Below, piece by piece: positions 24,912 to 31,927 of a stretch of 64,000 nucleotides of DNA. The stretch comes from Bacteroidales bacterium UBA4360. Its GTDB lineage: Bacteria; Bacteroidota; Bacteroidia; Bacteroidales; UBA932. The stretch covers positions 124,001-188,000 of the forward strand of contig DGSO01000013.1 in NCBI GenBank assembly GCA_002393945.1, in the 5' to 3' direction. The notes beneath the pieces are model-generated. The model did no database searches. It saw only the letters and a program-made list of their open reading frames with translations, and was not told the origin of the DNA. Both the position numbers and the translations under genes were made by a program. How positions within the stretch are numbered: position 1 is the stretch's first letter; each line of letters begins with the position of its first letter.

Positions 24912-26326
24912 TACTTGCCTATGATTTTATTTGCCACCGCAATGACTTCGTTGCCCAGTGCTTCGGCTTCTTCCATGGTGGCCGCTTCTGAATAGATGCG
25001 GATAATGGGCTCAGTATTGGATTTGCGAAGATGTACCCACTGCTTCTTTGCCTCGAAGATAATCTTCACGCCGTCGATATCGTTGATATTCTCCTTGGCA
25101 TAGACTTTCTTGAGCTCGGAGAGGATTTTCTCGATGAGGGCGGTATCGGCAAGCTGTATTTTATTCTTGGCGATGAAATACTGGGGGTAGGTCTTTTTGA
25201 GTTCGCTCACTTTCATCTTCTTGTGGGCGAGGTTGGACAGGAACAGCGCTACTCCTACCATGGCGTCGCGTCCTGCGTGTATTGCGGGATAGATGACGCC
25301 TCCGTTGCCTTCTCCGCCGATGAGGGCGTCAACCTTGTGCATGAGTGTGGTGACGTTTACTTCACCTACTGCCGATGCGTAATAAGTGCCTCCGTGGGCC
25401 TCCGTAACGTCTCTGAGTGCACGGGTGGATGAGAGGTTGGAAACGGTGGCGATTGGCTTGCCGGCCTTTTCTGCAAGGCTGCAGAGATAATCGGCAACGC
25501 TTACCAGTGTGTATTCTTCCACGAAGGGTTCGCCGTTTTCGCAGATGAAAGCGAGGCGGTCAACGTCGGGATCCACGCTTACGCCAAGGTCGGCCTTTTC
25601 CTTTACGACGGTGCTGCAGAGGTCTACCAGGTTTGCGGGAAGAGGTTCGGGGTTGTGGGCGAAGTCTCCGGTGGGGTTGCAGTTGAGTTCAATGCATTTT
25701 ACTCCCAGGCGTTTGAGAAGCCTGGGCATGATGATTCCGCCTACGGAATTGATTGCGTCCACGACAACGGTGAAATGCGCTGCCTTGATAGCGTCGACGT
25801 CAACGGCCTCCAGGGCGAGGACCGCATCGAGATGCTTGTCCGTGAAGTCTTCTTCTTCGATGGTGCCCAGTTCGTCTACTTCGGCAAAACTGAAATCCTC
25901 CTTCTCTGCAAGGTCAAGGACAGCCTGTCCTTCCAGTGCGGTGAGGAATTCGCCCTTGTCGTTAAGGAGCTTGAGGGCATTCCACTGGCGGGGATTATGG
26001 CTGGCTGTGAGGATGATTCCGCCGTCTGCATTGGCGAAGAGAACGGCCATTTCTGTGGTGGGAGTAGACGCGAAACCGCATTTCACGACGTCTATACCGC
26101 ATCCTACCAGCGTTCCGACCACCAGCTGTTCTACCATGTCTCCGGAAAGGCGAGCATCTTTGCCTACTACAATTTTATATTTGCCGGAATTGGGCTGAGG
26201 CTTCCTTTGGGGGAGCGTGGCGGCATAAGCAGCCGTGAATTTTACAACGTCAATGGGAGTAAGGGCGTTGCCGGGAGCGCCACCGATTGTTCCGCGAATA
26301 CCGGAAATGGATTTTATAAGTGTCAT
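24911..26326 (-). CDS. glmM: Phosphoglucosamine mutase (or phosphomannomutase-type alpha-D-phosphohexomutase)
   Basis: A 471-residue alpha-D-phosphohexomutase. The catalytic phosphoserine loop is ILTASHNPRQWNALK, the metal loop is DPDVDRLAF, the sugar-binding loop GGEGNGG and the C-terminal phosphate-binding loop RKSNTEPIIR. Bacteroidales GlmM enzymes have this form and length, and the step from GlcN-6-P to GlcN-1-P feeds peptidoglycan synthesis. The downstream namZ supports a cell-wall role. A phosphomannomutase activity cannot be excluded. It has a consensus promoter with TTTG-N20-TATTTTTG. Confidence 0.88.
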   Translation of the reverse strand: MTLIKSISGIRGTIGGAPGNALTPIDVVKFTAAYAATLPQRKPQPNSGKYKIVVGKDARLSGDMVEQLVVGTLVGCGIDVVKCGFASTPTTEMAVLFANADGGIILTASHNPRQWNALKLLNDKGEFLTALEGQAVLDLAEKEDFSFAEVDELGTIEEEDFTDKHLDAVLALEAVDVDAIKAAHFTVVVDAINSVGGIIMPRLLKRLGVKCIELNCNPTGDFAHNPEPLPANLVDLCSTVVKEKADLGVSVDPDVDRLAFICENGEPFVEEYTLVSVADYLCSLAEKAGKPIATVSNLSSTRALRDVTEAHGGTYYASAVGEVNVTTLMHKVDALIGGEGNGGVIYPAIHAGRDAMVGVALFLSNLAHKKMKVSELKKTYPQYFIAKNKIQLADTALIEKILSELKKVYAKENINDIDGVKIIFEAKKQWVHLRKSNTEPIIRIYSEAATMEEAEALGNEVIAVANKIIGK

Positions 26327-26344
26327 GTTACATGTATATTTTTA

Positions 26345-26376
26345 CAAAAATAAGAAAAATGAGTGCCATCGCCAAA
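26345..26376 (-). promoter_or_regulatory. Promoter of glmM-namZ
   Basis: Minus strand: TTTG (26376-26373), 20 bases, TATTTTTG (26352-26345). It ends about 18 bases before the glmM ATG. Confidence 0.75.
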
Positions 26377-26382
26377 TATAAA

Positions 26383-26413
26383 TTTGGAGAATCAAAAATT
26401 TTGCTTACCTTTG
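26383..26413 (+). promoter_or_regulatory. Promoter of tRNA-Glu
   Basis: TTTG (26383-26386), 19 bases, TACCTTTG (26406-26413), the same -7 sequence and spacing as the tRNA-Lys promoter at 35901. It is divergent from, and partly beside, the glmM promoter. Confidence 0.8.
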
Positions 26414-26424
26414 CAATCCCAAAC

Positions 26425-26496
26425 GCTGGGTTCGTATAACGGTTAGTACTCGAGATTCTCAATCTCGCAATAGGAGTTCGATTCTCCTACCCAGTA
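26425..26496 (+). tRNA. tRNA-Glu (CTC)
   Basis: A cloverleaf can be drawn by eye: acceptor GCTGGGT/ACCCAGT, D-arm GTAT/GTAC, anticodon stem CGAGA/TCTCG with loop TTCTCAA (anticodon CTC, reads GAG), T-arm AGGAG-TTCGATT-CTCCT, discriminator A. The CCA end is not encoded. Confidence 0.9.
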
Positions 26497-26497
26497 C

Positions 26498-26534
26498 AAA
26501 AAATAGCAGGCTTCAATGAGCCTGCTATTTTTTG
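26498..26534. terminator. Bidirectional terminator between tRNA-Glu and the tyrS operon
   Basis: AAATAGCAGGCT (26501-26512) pairs with AGCCTGCTATTT (26519-26530), flanked by A-runs on the left and T-runs on the right. It can stop transcription of tRNA-Glu from the left and of the minus-strand operon from the right. Confidence 0.8.
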
Positions 26535-26582
26535 TATATGCCTATGGTAAAAAACGTTTCAGCCGGTTTCGTAACGAAATGC

Positions 26583-27227
26583 TTAGAAAGAGAGACGGAG
26601 GCCGATGCCGGGGGCGATGGAGCCGGAGGCGGGTTCGTAGGCAAAAGCGGGTGAGAGGCTCAGCTCGGGAGCGCTCTCCATGGAGAAGGAACCGTTGTAT
26701 GCCTTCACAATCTTGTTCATCTTTTTGCAGTTGACGACAATCATCGGAATACCGACAGCCATGGATACGGTACCGATTCCGGTTATGGCAAGGCCGGTAT
26801 TGATGATGGGGGCAATACCCTCTGCGGCGTTGTTGGCCGCTTCGTTGGCAGCGTCTGAAGATGCCTGTTCATCCCCGCCCGAGGCTGTTCCAGCTACAAC
26901 TGCAGCTGCTCCGGCGCCTAAGGCAACACCGAAAACCATTGCAATTGCTCCTACAAAGGTGGTCCCAAGGCCGCCTACCACAGCTGCGCCGCCAAGTGAA
27001 GTCATCCAGATACCGGTTTTGCGCCAGGTATTGTTCCTTTTCCACTGGGCGGTGAAGTCCTGGCCGTTTATATCAGAGAGGAATACAGCCTCCTGCTCTT
27101 GGGTGAGTCTTTCGCCGTCAATCTTGATATGGCCGCCACTGCGTTTTGCAGTACCGTTGGGAACATATTGGGCAGATGCAGCAAAACATGCAGTCATCAG
27201 TGCCAGGGCGAGTAAAAGTTTCTTCAT
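26583..27227 (-). CDS. Secreted/envelope hypothetical protein with two membrane-like segments
   Basis: A 214-residue protein with an N-terminal signal peptide (MKKLLLALALMTACFAASAQ, cleavage after AQ likely). The mature start carries GGHIKIDGERLTQEQEAVFL, followed by two long small-residue-rich hydrophobic segments around 75-105 and 140-165. The sequence ends GIGLRLSF, with a C-terminal Phe as in many outer-membrane proteins. The family is not recognised beyond similarity to other Bacteroidales envelope proteins. It is last in the tyrS operon, three bases after the ABC ATPase gene. Confidence 0.72.
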   Translation of the reverse strand: MKKLLLALALMTACFAASAQYVPNGTAKRSGGHIKIDGERLTQEQEAVFLSDINGQDFTAQWKRNNTWRKTGIWMTSLGGAAVVGGLGTTFVGAIAMVFGVALGAGAAAVVAGTASGGDEQASSDAANEAANNAAEGIAPIINTGLAITGIGTVSMAVGIPMIVVNCKKMNKIVKAYNGSFSMESAPELSLSPAFAYEPASGSIAPGIGLRLSF

Positions 27228-27230
27228 GGC

Positions 27231-27860
27231 TTATAGTTTTAATGTGGGGAAGGCTTTCAGGAGCGCTTCCTCCCTGTTCTCTTTATTAGATTCAAATAAG
27301 GTCCCGTTTGTTGCAAAGGTAAGAACTCTGTGGCACACTTCCAAGGAATCATGAAGGTCATGAGAGGTGAAAAGGATGGAGCATCCGGTTTTTTCGGCTA
27401 CTTCCCTTAATGTTCTCAGAACCATAATCCTGTTGTCTACGTCAAGGAAAGAGGTGGGTTCATCCAGCATCAGAAGGGGACCGCCCATGCACAGGCCCGC
27501 GGCAATTGCCGCTTTCTGGAATTCACCGTCGCTGAGACTGGATATGTCGCGGTTCTGCAGATCCTTTATCTGCAGTAGTTCAAGGGCCCATTCCAGTTTT
27601 CCTTCGAAGGCTTTGCTGTGGCGTCCCGCCCAGTCGCTTTGCCTGTAACAGGCCGTCCGTACGAATTCCTCTACTGTGAAACCCTTCACTTTGGGAATCC
27701 CGGAAGGGATAAGTACGCCCATGTGTGACAGAGCCTTCAGAAGCGTGGTTTTTCCGCAGCCGTTGGGCCCGGCAAGCAGTATGCATTCTCCCGGGGCGAT
27801 GCTGAAAGATACCTCTTTCACCCTGCCGTATTGCAGCTCCAGTCCCTTGACCTCTATCAT
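27231..27860 (-). CDS. ABC transporter ATP-binding protein, iron/cobalamin type
   Basis: A 209-residue ATPase with Walker A GPNGCGKTT, a signature region SSLSDGEFQKAAIAAGL, Walker B LLMLDEPTSFLD and the H-loop FTSHD. The ATG chosen (MIEVKGLELQYG) overlaps the permease stop by four bases. The longer open frame upstream is the permease read out of frame. With the adjacent FecCD permease it forms the inner-membrane part of an importer for iron-chelate or cobalamin. No substrate-binding protein or TonB receptor is in the window. Confidence 0.92.
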   Translation of the reverse strand: MIEVKGLELQYGRVKEVSFSIAPGECILLAGPNGCGKTTLLKALSHMGVLIPSGIPKVKGFTVEEFVRTACYRQSDWAGRHSKAFEGKLEWALELLQIKDLQNRDISSLSDGEFQKAAIAAGLCMGGPLLMLDEPTSFLDVDNRIMVLRTLREVAEKTGCSILFTSHDLHDSLEVCHRVLTFATNGTLFESNKENREEALLKAFPTLKL

Positions 27861-28777
27861 ATTCTTTTCCTCCACAGTAAAACAAGGACCAGAGGTATGC
27901 CGATTAGGGCCATAGTGCTTCCTACGGGGAGGGGATGCCTGCCGATGTGTGCGATGATATCGGCACCCACGCTGAGGCATGCGCCGCACACCGGGGAGAC
28001 GGGTAAGACTACGCGGTGGACGGATGTCCCTTCAATGCGTCTCACAATATGGGGCGCAACTATGCCTACGAAGCCTACGGGGCCGCAGAAGGCCGTAACC
28101 GAACCTGCCAGAAGAGCGCAGCCGAGCATAATCCAAAACCGAAGCCTTTTGAGTTTGAGCCCGGACAGTGAAGCGAACTCATCACCGAACAGGACCAGGT
28201 CCAGCCCCTTGCCCGAAAACAGGGCTGTGACAAGGCCGATAAAGAAAGTGACGCCCATGATAGTCAAGCCAGTGCTTCCCACGCTCCCGAAACTACCGGC
28301 CATCCAGCTGTAGAACAGTTTCAGACTCTCTTCCGATGCCGAATACTGCAGTACCGAAGACAGGGCGCTGAACACGAAGCCCAGCATGACGCCGGTCAAA
28401 AGCAAGGTCCCGGTGGAATGAGTACGCGATGATATCCACACTACCAGCAGTCCGGTAAGGAATGCCCCTGCAAATGCTGCCGATACCAGCGTAACCGTCG
28501 ATCCCGTAATTGCAAGTGCTGCAATTGAAGCTCCCAGCCCCGCACCTCCGGATACGCCCATGATGTGAGGATCGGCCAGGGGGTTTCTGAAAAGGGCTTG
28601 CATCTGTGCTCCGGCAAGGGCGAGCGAGCCTCCGGCCAGGACAGCGGCCATCATTCTTGGGATTCGCAGTTTCCAAAGTATGTCGCCTCCTGCGGGCGAG
28701 ATACCGTCCGATACCATGACATCCAGCAGACAGAGCAGGACTAGCGCTGCACACCAGAGAAGATAGCGGAACTTCAT
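27857..28777 (-). CDS. FecCD/BtuC-family ABC permease
   Basis: A 306-residue inner-membrane protein with about nine transmembrane segments. The early region WKLRIPRMMAAVLAGGSLAL and GAQMQALFRNPLADPHIMGV is the hallmark of FecCD permeases, and GPVGFVGIVAPHIVR is the coupling loop contacting the ATPase. It is slightly shorter than the usual 330 residues, with a reduced N-terminus. It overlaps both neighbours by four bases. Confidence 0.93.
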   Translation of the reverse strand: MKFRYLLWCAALVLLCLLDVMVSDGISPAGGDILWKLRIPRMMAAVLAGGSLALAGAQMQALFRNPLADPHIMGVSGGAGLGASIAALAITGSTVTLVSAAFAGAFLTGLLVVWISSRTHSTGTLLLTGVMLGFVFSALSSVLQYSASEESLKLFYSWMAGSFGSVGSTGLTIMGVTFFIGLVTALFSGKGLDLVLFGDEFASLSGLKLKRLRFWIMLGCALLAGSVTAFCGPVGFVGIVAPHIVRRIEGTSVHRVVLPVSPVCGACLSVGADIIAHIGRHPLPVGSTMALIGIPLVLVLLWRKRI

Positions 28778-29967
28778 ATTTTTCTTGACGGTATGAGGGC
28801 TATAAGGTAGCCCACAACTGCAACGCCTCCTGCAATGAGAAGGACATCGGTGAACTTAAGGACTACAGGATAAGATTCCACCAGGAAGTTGCCCGGCATC
28901 GGCACAATCCCGAAACGGGCCTGGACCATAACCAGTACAATGCCGATGACAAGTCCGGCAAGCATGCCCAGAAAAGAGACGAGAAGACCTTCATTGAGGA
29001 AAATCTTCCTTAGCATTTCCTCGGGTGCTCCAAGGGCACGAAGCGTTCCGGTGTCTTCCTGCTTCTCGATGACAAGCATCTTGAGGGAACTGTAGATATT
29101 GAAGGCGATGATTATCACCACAAAGATGAGTATCAGGTAGATAGCCAGCTTTTCGTAGCTCATCATCTTGAAGACTGATTCGTTCTGATGGAATCTGTCA
29201 AGCACCCTGAATCCGTCTCCCAGCTGCTGCTGAACTGCCTTTACAACAGTTTCGGCCTTGCCTGGGGAAGTCCAGATTTCCAGGGATGAAACTTCGGTTT
29301 CGTATTCCAGGAGCTCCCTCATCGTGCCGATGGGGACAATCAGCGTATTGGCATCTATTTCTGACCCGGATGAGAATACTCCGGTGCAAAGTACCTTTAC
29401 TTTACGGAGCGATGCTGCCGGGTTGGCCATGGATACCGCCTCTTTTCTGGAAGGATAAAAGATTTCAACCGGCGTAAGGAACCGGGGATTTGCTCCTATT
29501 GAGTGTGCAAGACCTGCGCCGATGACGGCGCCCGGATAACTGCCCTTGCGGAACGACCACGATCCGCTGACCACCTTGTCCTTCAGGTTCCATTCTTCCT
29601 GCTCAACCTCGTCGATCCCCTTTACGCGTGCAAGGCTTTGCTGCCCTTCAAGCGCGATGAAAACCTGCTCCTGAATGGCGCTGGAAAGGGTAATTACGTC
29701 AGGATTGGCAAGAACCGGTGCGAAGAGCGTACTGTCCGGCGTGAAAACTTTTCCGCCTGCCGGAACAATGACTATGTCGGCCGATGTCTGGTCAAGGCTT
29801 TCGCTGACGATTTTGTTGAATCCGTTGAAAACTGACAGTATGATGACAAGAGCCGCCGTCCCTACGGCCATGCCCAGCGCCCCTATCCCAGAAATCCAGT
29901 TGATTACGTTGTAGGATTTCCTGGCAAACAAGTATCGCAGCGCAAACCGTAACGGAACATTTGTCAT
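28774..29967 (-). CDS. FtsX-like ABC permease, LolC/LolE type
   Basis: A 397-residue membrane protein with one N-terminal helix (about 22-45), a large periplasmic domain and three C-terminal helices (from about 275). The opening PLRFALRYLFARKSYNVINWISGIGALGMAVGTAAL is cut here into its recognisable parts: RYLFARKS and the helix after NWISGIG, as in lipoprotein-releasing permeases. It probably works with a LolD-type ATPase encoded elsewhere. The ATG lies inside a dispersed repeat (29962-29988) that fills the gap to rbfA. Confidence 0.88.
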   Translation of the reverse strand: MTNVPLRFALRYLFARKSYNVINWISGIGALGMAVGTAALVIILSVFNGFNKIVSESLDQTSADIVIVPAGGKVFTPDSTLFAPVLANPDVITLSSAIQEQVFIALEGQQSLARVKGIDEVEQEEWNLKDKVVSGSWSFRKGSYPGAVIGAGLAHSIGANPRFLTPVEIFYPSRKEAVSMANPAASLRKVKVLCTGVFSSGSEIDANTLIVPIGTMRELLEYETEVSSLEIWTSPGKAETVVKAVQQQLGDGFRVLDRFHQNESVFKMMSYEKLAIYLILIFVVIIIAFNIYSSLKMLVIEKQEDTGTLRALGAPEEMLRKIFLNEGLLVSFLGMLAGLVIGIVLVMVQARFGIVPMPGNFLVESYPVVLKFTDVLLIAGGVAVVGYLIALIPSRKI

Positions 29968-29988
29968 TCTGAGCGAAGCGAAGAATCT
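29962..29988 (+). repeat. Dispersed short repeat, copy 3, bridging rbfA and the LolC/E-like gene
   Basis: TGTCATTCTGAGCG followed by AAGCGAAGAATCT. On the minus strand its first two bases (AG) complete the rbfA stop codon TAG, and its other end contributes the ATG of the next gene. Confidence 0.8.
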
Positions 29989-30337
29989 ATTTTTTCAGCA
30001 GTTCTTCTATATGCTCTGCATAGTCCAGAGTAGTATCCAGCAGGAAGGAAAGCTCCGGAACAATGCGGAACTGTTTTGCAACCACGCGGCCGAGTTCTCC
30101 GCGGAGGGCGCGTTTTTCCTCTTCGAGAAGCTGCATCACAGGGCCCTGTTTTTCGGAGGGGAAGATGCTTACGAAAACCTTGGCGAGGGAGAGATCAGGG
30201 CTCACGCGCACTTCGCTTACGGTGACAAGTGCACCGCCGAATGCGCCCATACCCTTGGCCCTGATTATCTCTGCCAGGTCTTTCTGTATTTCACGTGCAA
30301 CCTTGAGTTGCCTTGTGCTTGCAGGTTTGTTATCCAT
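29987..30337 (-). CDS. rbfA: Ribosome-binding factor A
   Basis: A 116-residue KH-fold protein that helps mature the 5' end of 16S rRNA in the 30S subunit. Recognised by QLKVAREIQKDLAEII at the N-terminus, VTVSEVRVSPDLSLAKVFVS in the centre and the C-terminal FRIVPELSFLLDTTLDYAEHIEELL. The start overlaps the end of tyrS by eight bases. The stop codon is partly supplied by the dispersed repeat. Confidence 0.95.
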   Translation of the reverse strand: MDNKPASTRQLKVAREIQKDLAEIIRAKGMGAFGGALVTVSEVRVSPDLSLAKVFVSIFPSEKQGPVMQLLEEEKRALRGELGRVVAKQFRIVPELSFLLDTTLDYAEHIEELLKK

Positions 30338-31619
30338 TTATCTTGATGATGAAATAGTTCTTCTTGCCCTTCTGCGCAAGTATGTAGTGGCCGTTGACGA
30401 TATCGGCCTCGGTAACGTCGGCATTGATGTCGGTCACCTTGTCCTTGTTGATTGCGATGCCGCTGCCCTGGACCATCTTGCGGGCCTCGCCCTTGGAGGG
30501 CAGAATGTTTGTCCTGACGGCCAGAAGGTCGAGGATGTTCAGGGGAAGGTCAGCCCTGTTGAGCTCGAAGGAGGGTACATCGGCAAAGACAGCGAGGAAG
30601 GTGCGCTCGTCCAGTTTCCTGAGGGCTTCCGAGTTGCCGCCGAAGAGCATCTGGGATGCTGCAAGGGCGTTTTCGTATGCTTCTTCGCCGTGGCACATGA
30701 CGGTCACTTCTTTTGCGAGTACCTTCTGGAGTTTGCGCTGGCCGGGATCCTGACGGTGCTCTTCGATGAGGCTCTCGATGGTTTCGCGGTCGAGGAGGGT
30801 GAAGATCTTGATGTAGCGCTCGGCATCGTCATCGGCGACGTTGAGCCAGAACTGGTAGAATTCGTAGGGGGAGGTGCGCTCTGCATCCAGCCAGATGTTG
30901 CCCTTTTCGGTCTTGCCGAATTTGGTGCCGTCGGCCTTGCGGATGAGAGGGCAGGTGAGTGCGAAGGCCTCGCCGCCGTCCATGCGGCGGATGAGCTCGC
31001 TGCCGGTGGTGATGTTGCCCCACTGGTCGCTGCCGCCCAGCTGGAGTATGCAGCCCTTGTTCTTCCAGAGCCAGTAGAAATCGTAGCCCTGCATGAGCTG
31101 ATAGCTGAATTCAGTGAAGGACATGCCTTCGCTGGAATCTCTGGACAGGCGCTTTTTCACGCTGTCCTTCGCCATCATGTAGTTTACGGTTATATGCTTT
31201 CCGATATCGCGGATGAAGTTGATGAATGTGTAATCCTTCATCCAGTCATAGTTGTTTACGAGTTCTGCCTTGTTGGGGGCGTCGGAATCGAAGTCCAGGA
31301 AACGTGCAAGCTGTGCCTTGATGCATGCGACGTTATGACTCAGGGTCTCCTCGTCCAGGAGATTCCTTTCTGCCGATTTCATGGAAGGGTCTCCGATCAT
31401 TCCCGTGGCGCCGCCGACCAGCGCATACGGCTTATGCCCGCAGCTCTGGAAATGCTTCAGTATCATTACGCTCACAAGGTGGCCGATGTGAAGCGAGTCG
31501 GCCGTGGGGTCGATTCCAACGTAAGCCGCCTTAGGGCCTTCCATAAGTTTCTCTTCTGTTCCGGGCATGATATCCTGAATCATGCCTCTCCAGCGCAGTT
31601 CTTCTACGAAATTCTTCAT
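30330..31619 (-). CDS. tyrS: Tyrosyl-tRNA synthetase
   Basis: A class I aminoacyl-tRNA synthetase of 429 residues that charges tRNA-Tyr. The HIGH motif is DSLHIGHLV, the KMSKS equivalent is KFGKTEKGN, and the C-terminus is an S4-like RNA-binding domain ending YFIIKING. The ATG at 31619 is chosen over the one six codons upstream because AAGGA lies at ribosome-binding distance before it. It is first in a six-gene minus-strand operon. Confidence 0.97.
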   Translation of the reverse strand: MKNFVEELRWRGMIQDIMPGTEEKLMEGPKAAYVGIDPTADSLHIGHLVSVMILKHFQSCGHKPYALVGGATGMIGDPSMKSAERNLLDEETLSHNVACIKAQLARFLDFDSDAPNKAELVNNYDWMKDYTFINFIRDIGKHITVNYMMAKDSVKKRLSRDSSEGMSFTEFSYQLMQGYDFYWLWKNKGCILQLGGSDQWGNITTGSELIRRMDGGEAFALTCPLIRKADGTKFGKTEKGNIWLDAERTSPYEFYQFWLNVADDDAERYIKIFTLLDRETIESLIEEHRQDPGQRKLQKVLAKEVTVMCHGEEAYENALAASQMLFGGNSEALRKLDERTFLAVFADVPSFELNRADLPLNILDLLAVRTNILPSKGEARKMVQGSGIAINKDKVTDINADVTEADIVNGHYILAQKGKKNYFIIKING

Positions 31620-31638
31620 ATATAATTCCTTTATCATG

Positions 31639-31646
31639 CAAAGGTA
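31639..31646 (-). promoter_or_regulatory. Candidate -7 box of the tyrS operon
   Basis: Minus strand TACCTTTG, about 20 bases before the tyrS ATG; the -33 region is AT-rich without a clear TTTG. Confidence 0.55.
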
Positions 31647-31726
31647 GTCATTTTTTGCATTAATAATAAGGTATAGGGGTCAAAAAAGCAAGGATGGGCA
31701 GCGTGTGAGTGAACGGAATTTGGTAC

Positions 31727-31762
31727 AAAAAATAAAGCAGGGTTCCCCCTGCTTTATTTTTT
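31727..31762 (-). terminator. Terminator after tRNA-Thr
   Basis: A 16-base perfect stem made of the A-rich arm 31727-31742 and the T-rich arm 31747-31762 around TTCC, including AAAGCAGGG/CCCTGCTTT. It starts just after the tRNA and insulates it from tyrS. Confidence 0.85.
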
Positions 31763-31763
31763 G

Positions 31764-31836
31764 AGCCACTCATCAGGCTCGAACTGACGACCTGCGCGTT
31801 ACGAATGCGCTGCTCTACCGACTGAGCTAAAGTGGC
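31764..31836 (-). tRNA. tRNA-Thr (CGT)
   Basis: Minus strand: acceptor GCCACTT/GAGTGGC, D-arm with AGCTCAGTCGGTAGAGC, anticodon stem GCGCA/(C)GCGC region with loop TTCGTAA (anticodon CGT, reads ACG), T-loop TTCGAGC, discriminator T. No encoded CCA. Confidence 0.92.
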
Positions 31837-31863
31837 AAACCGGCTTCATGTGAACCGGGACTG

Positions 31864-31871
31864 CAAATATA
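31864..31871 (-). promoter_or_regulatory. Candidate -7 box of tRNA-Thr
   Basis: Minus strand TATATTTG, 27 bases before the 5' end of the tRNA. Confidence 0.5.
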
Positions 31872-31884
31872 CGATATTTTTTTG

Positions 31885-31892
31885 TATTTTTG
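31885..31892 (+). promoter_or_regulatory. Candidate -7 box of the M16 peptidase gene
   Basis: TATTTTTG on the plus strand, 13 bases from the opposing tRNA-Thr box. The ATG follows 35 bases later. Confidence 0.5.
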
Positions 31893-31927
31893 CATATCGT
31901 TCGGCAAACAACTAAATAAAAGTATAA

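Noticed and set aside
30063..31625. 520-codon open frame on the plus strand
   Set aside because: It lies antisense to tyrS/rbfA, whose motifs are unmistakable; the open frame follows from the codon bias of tyrS.
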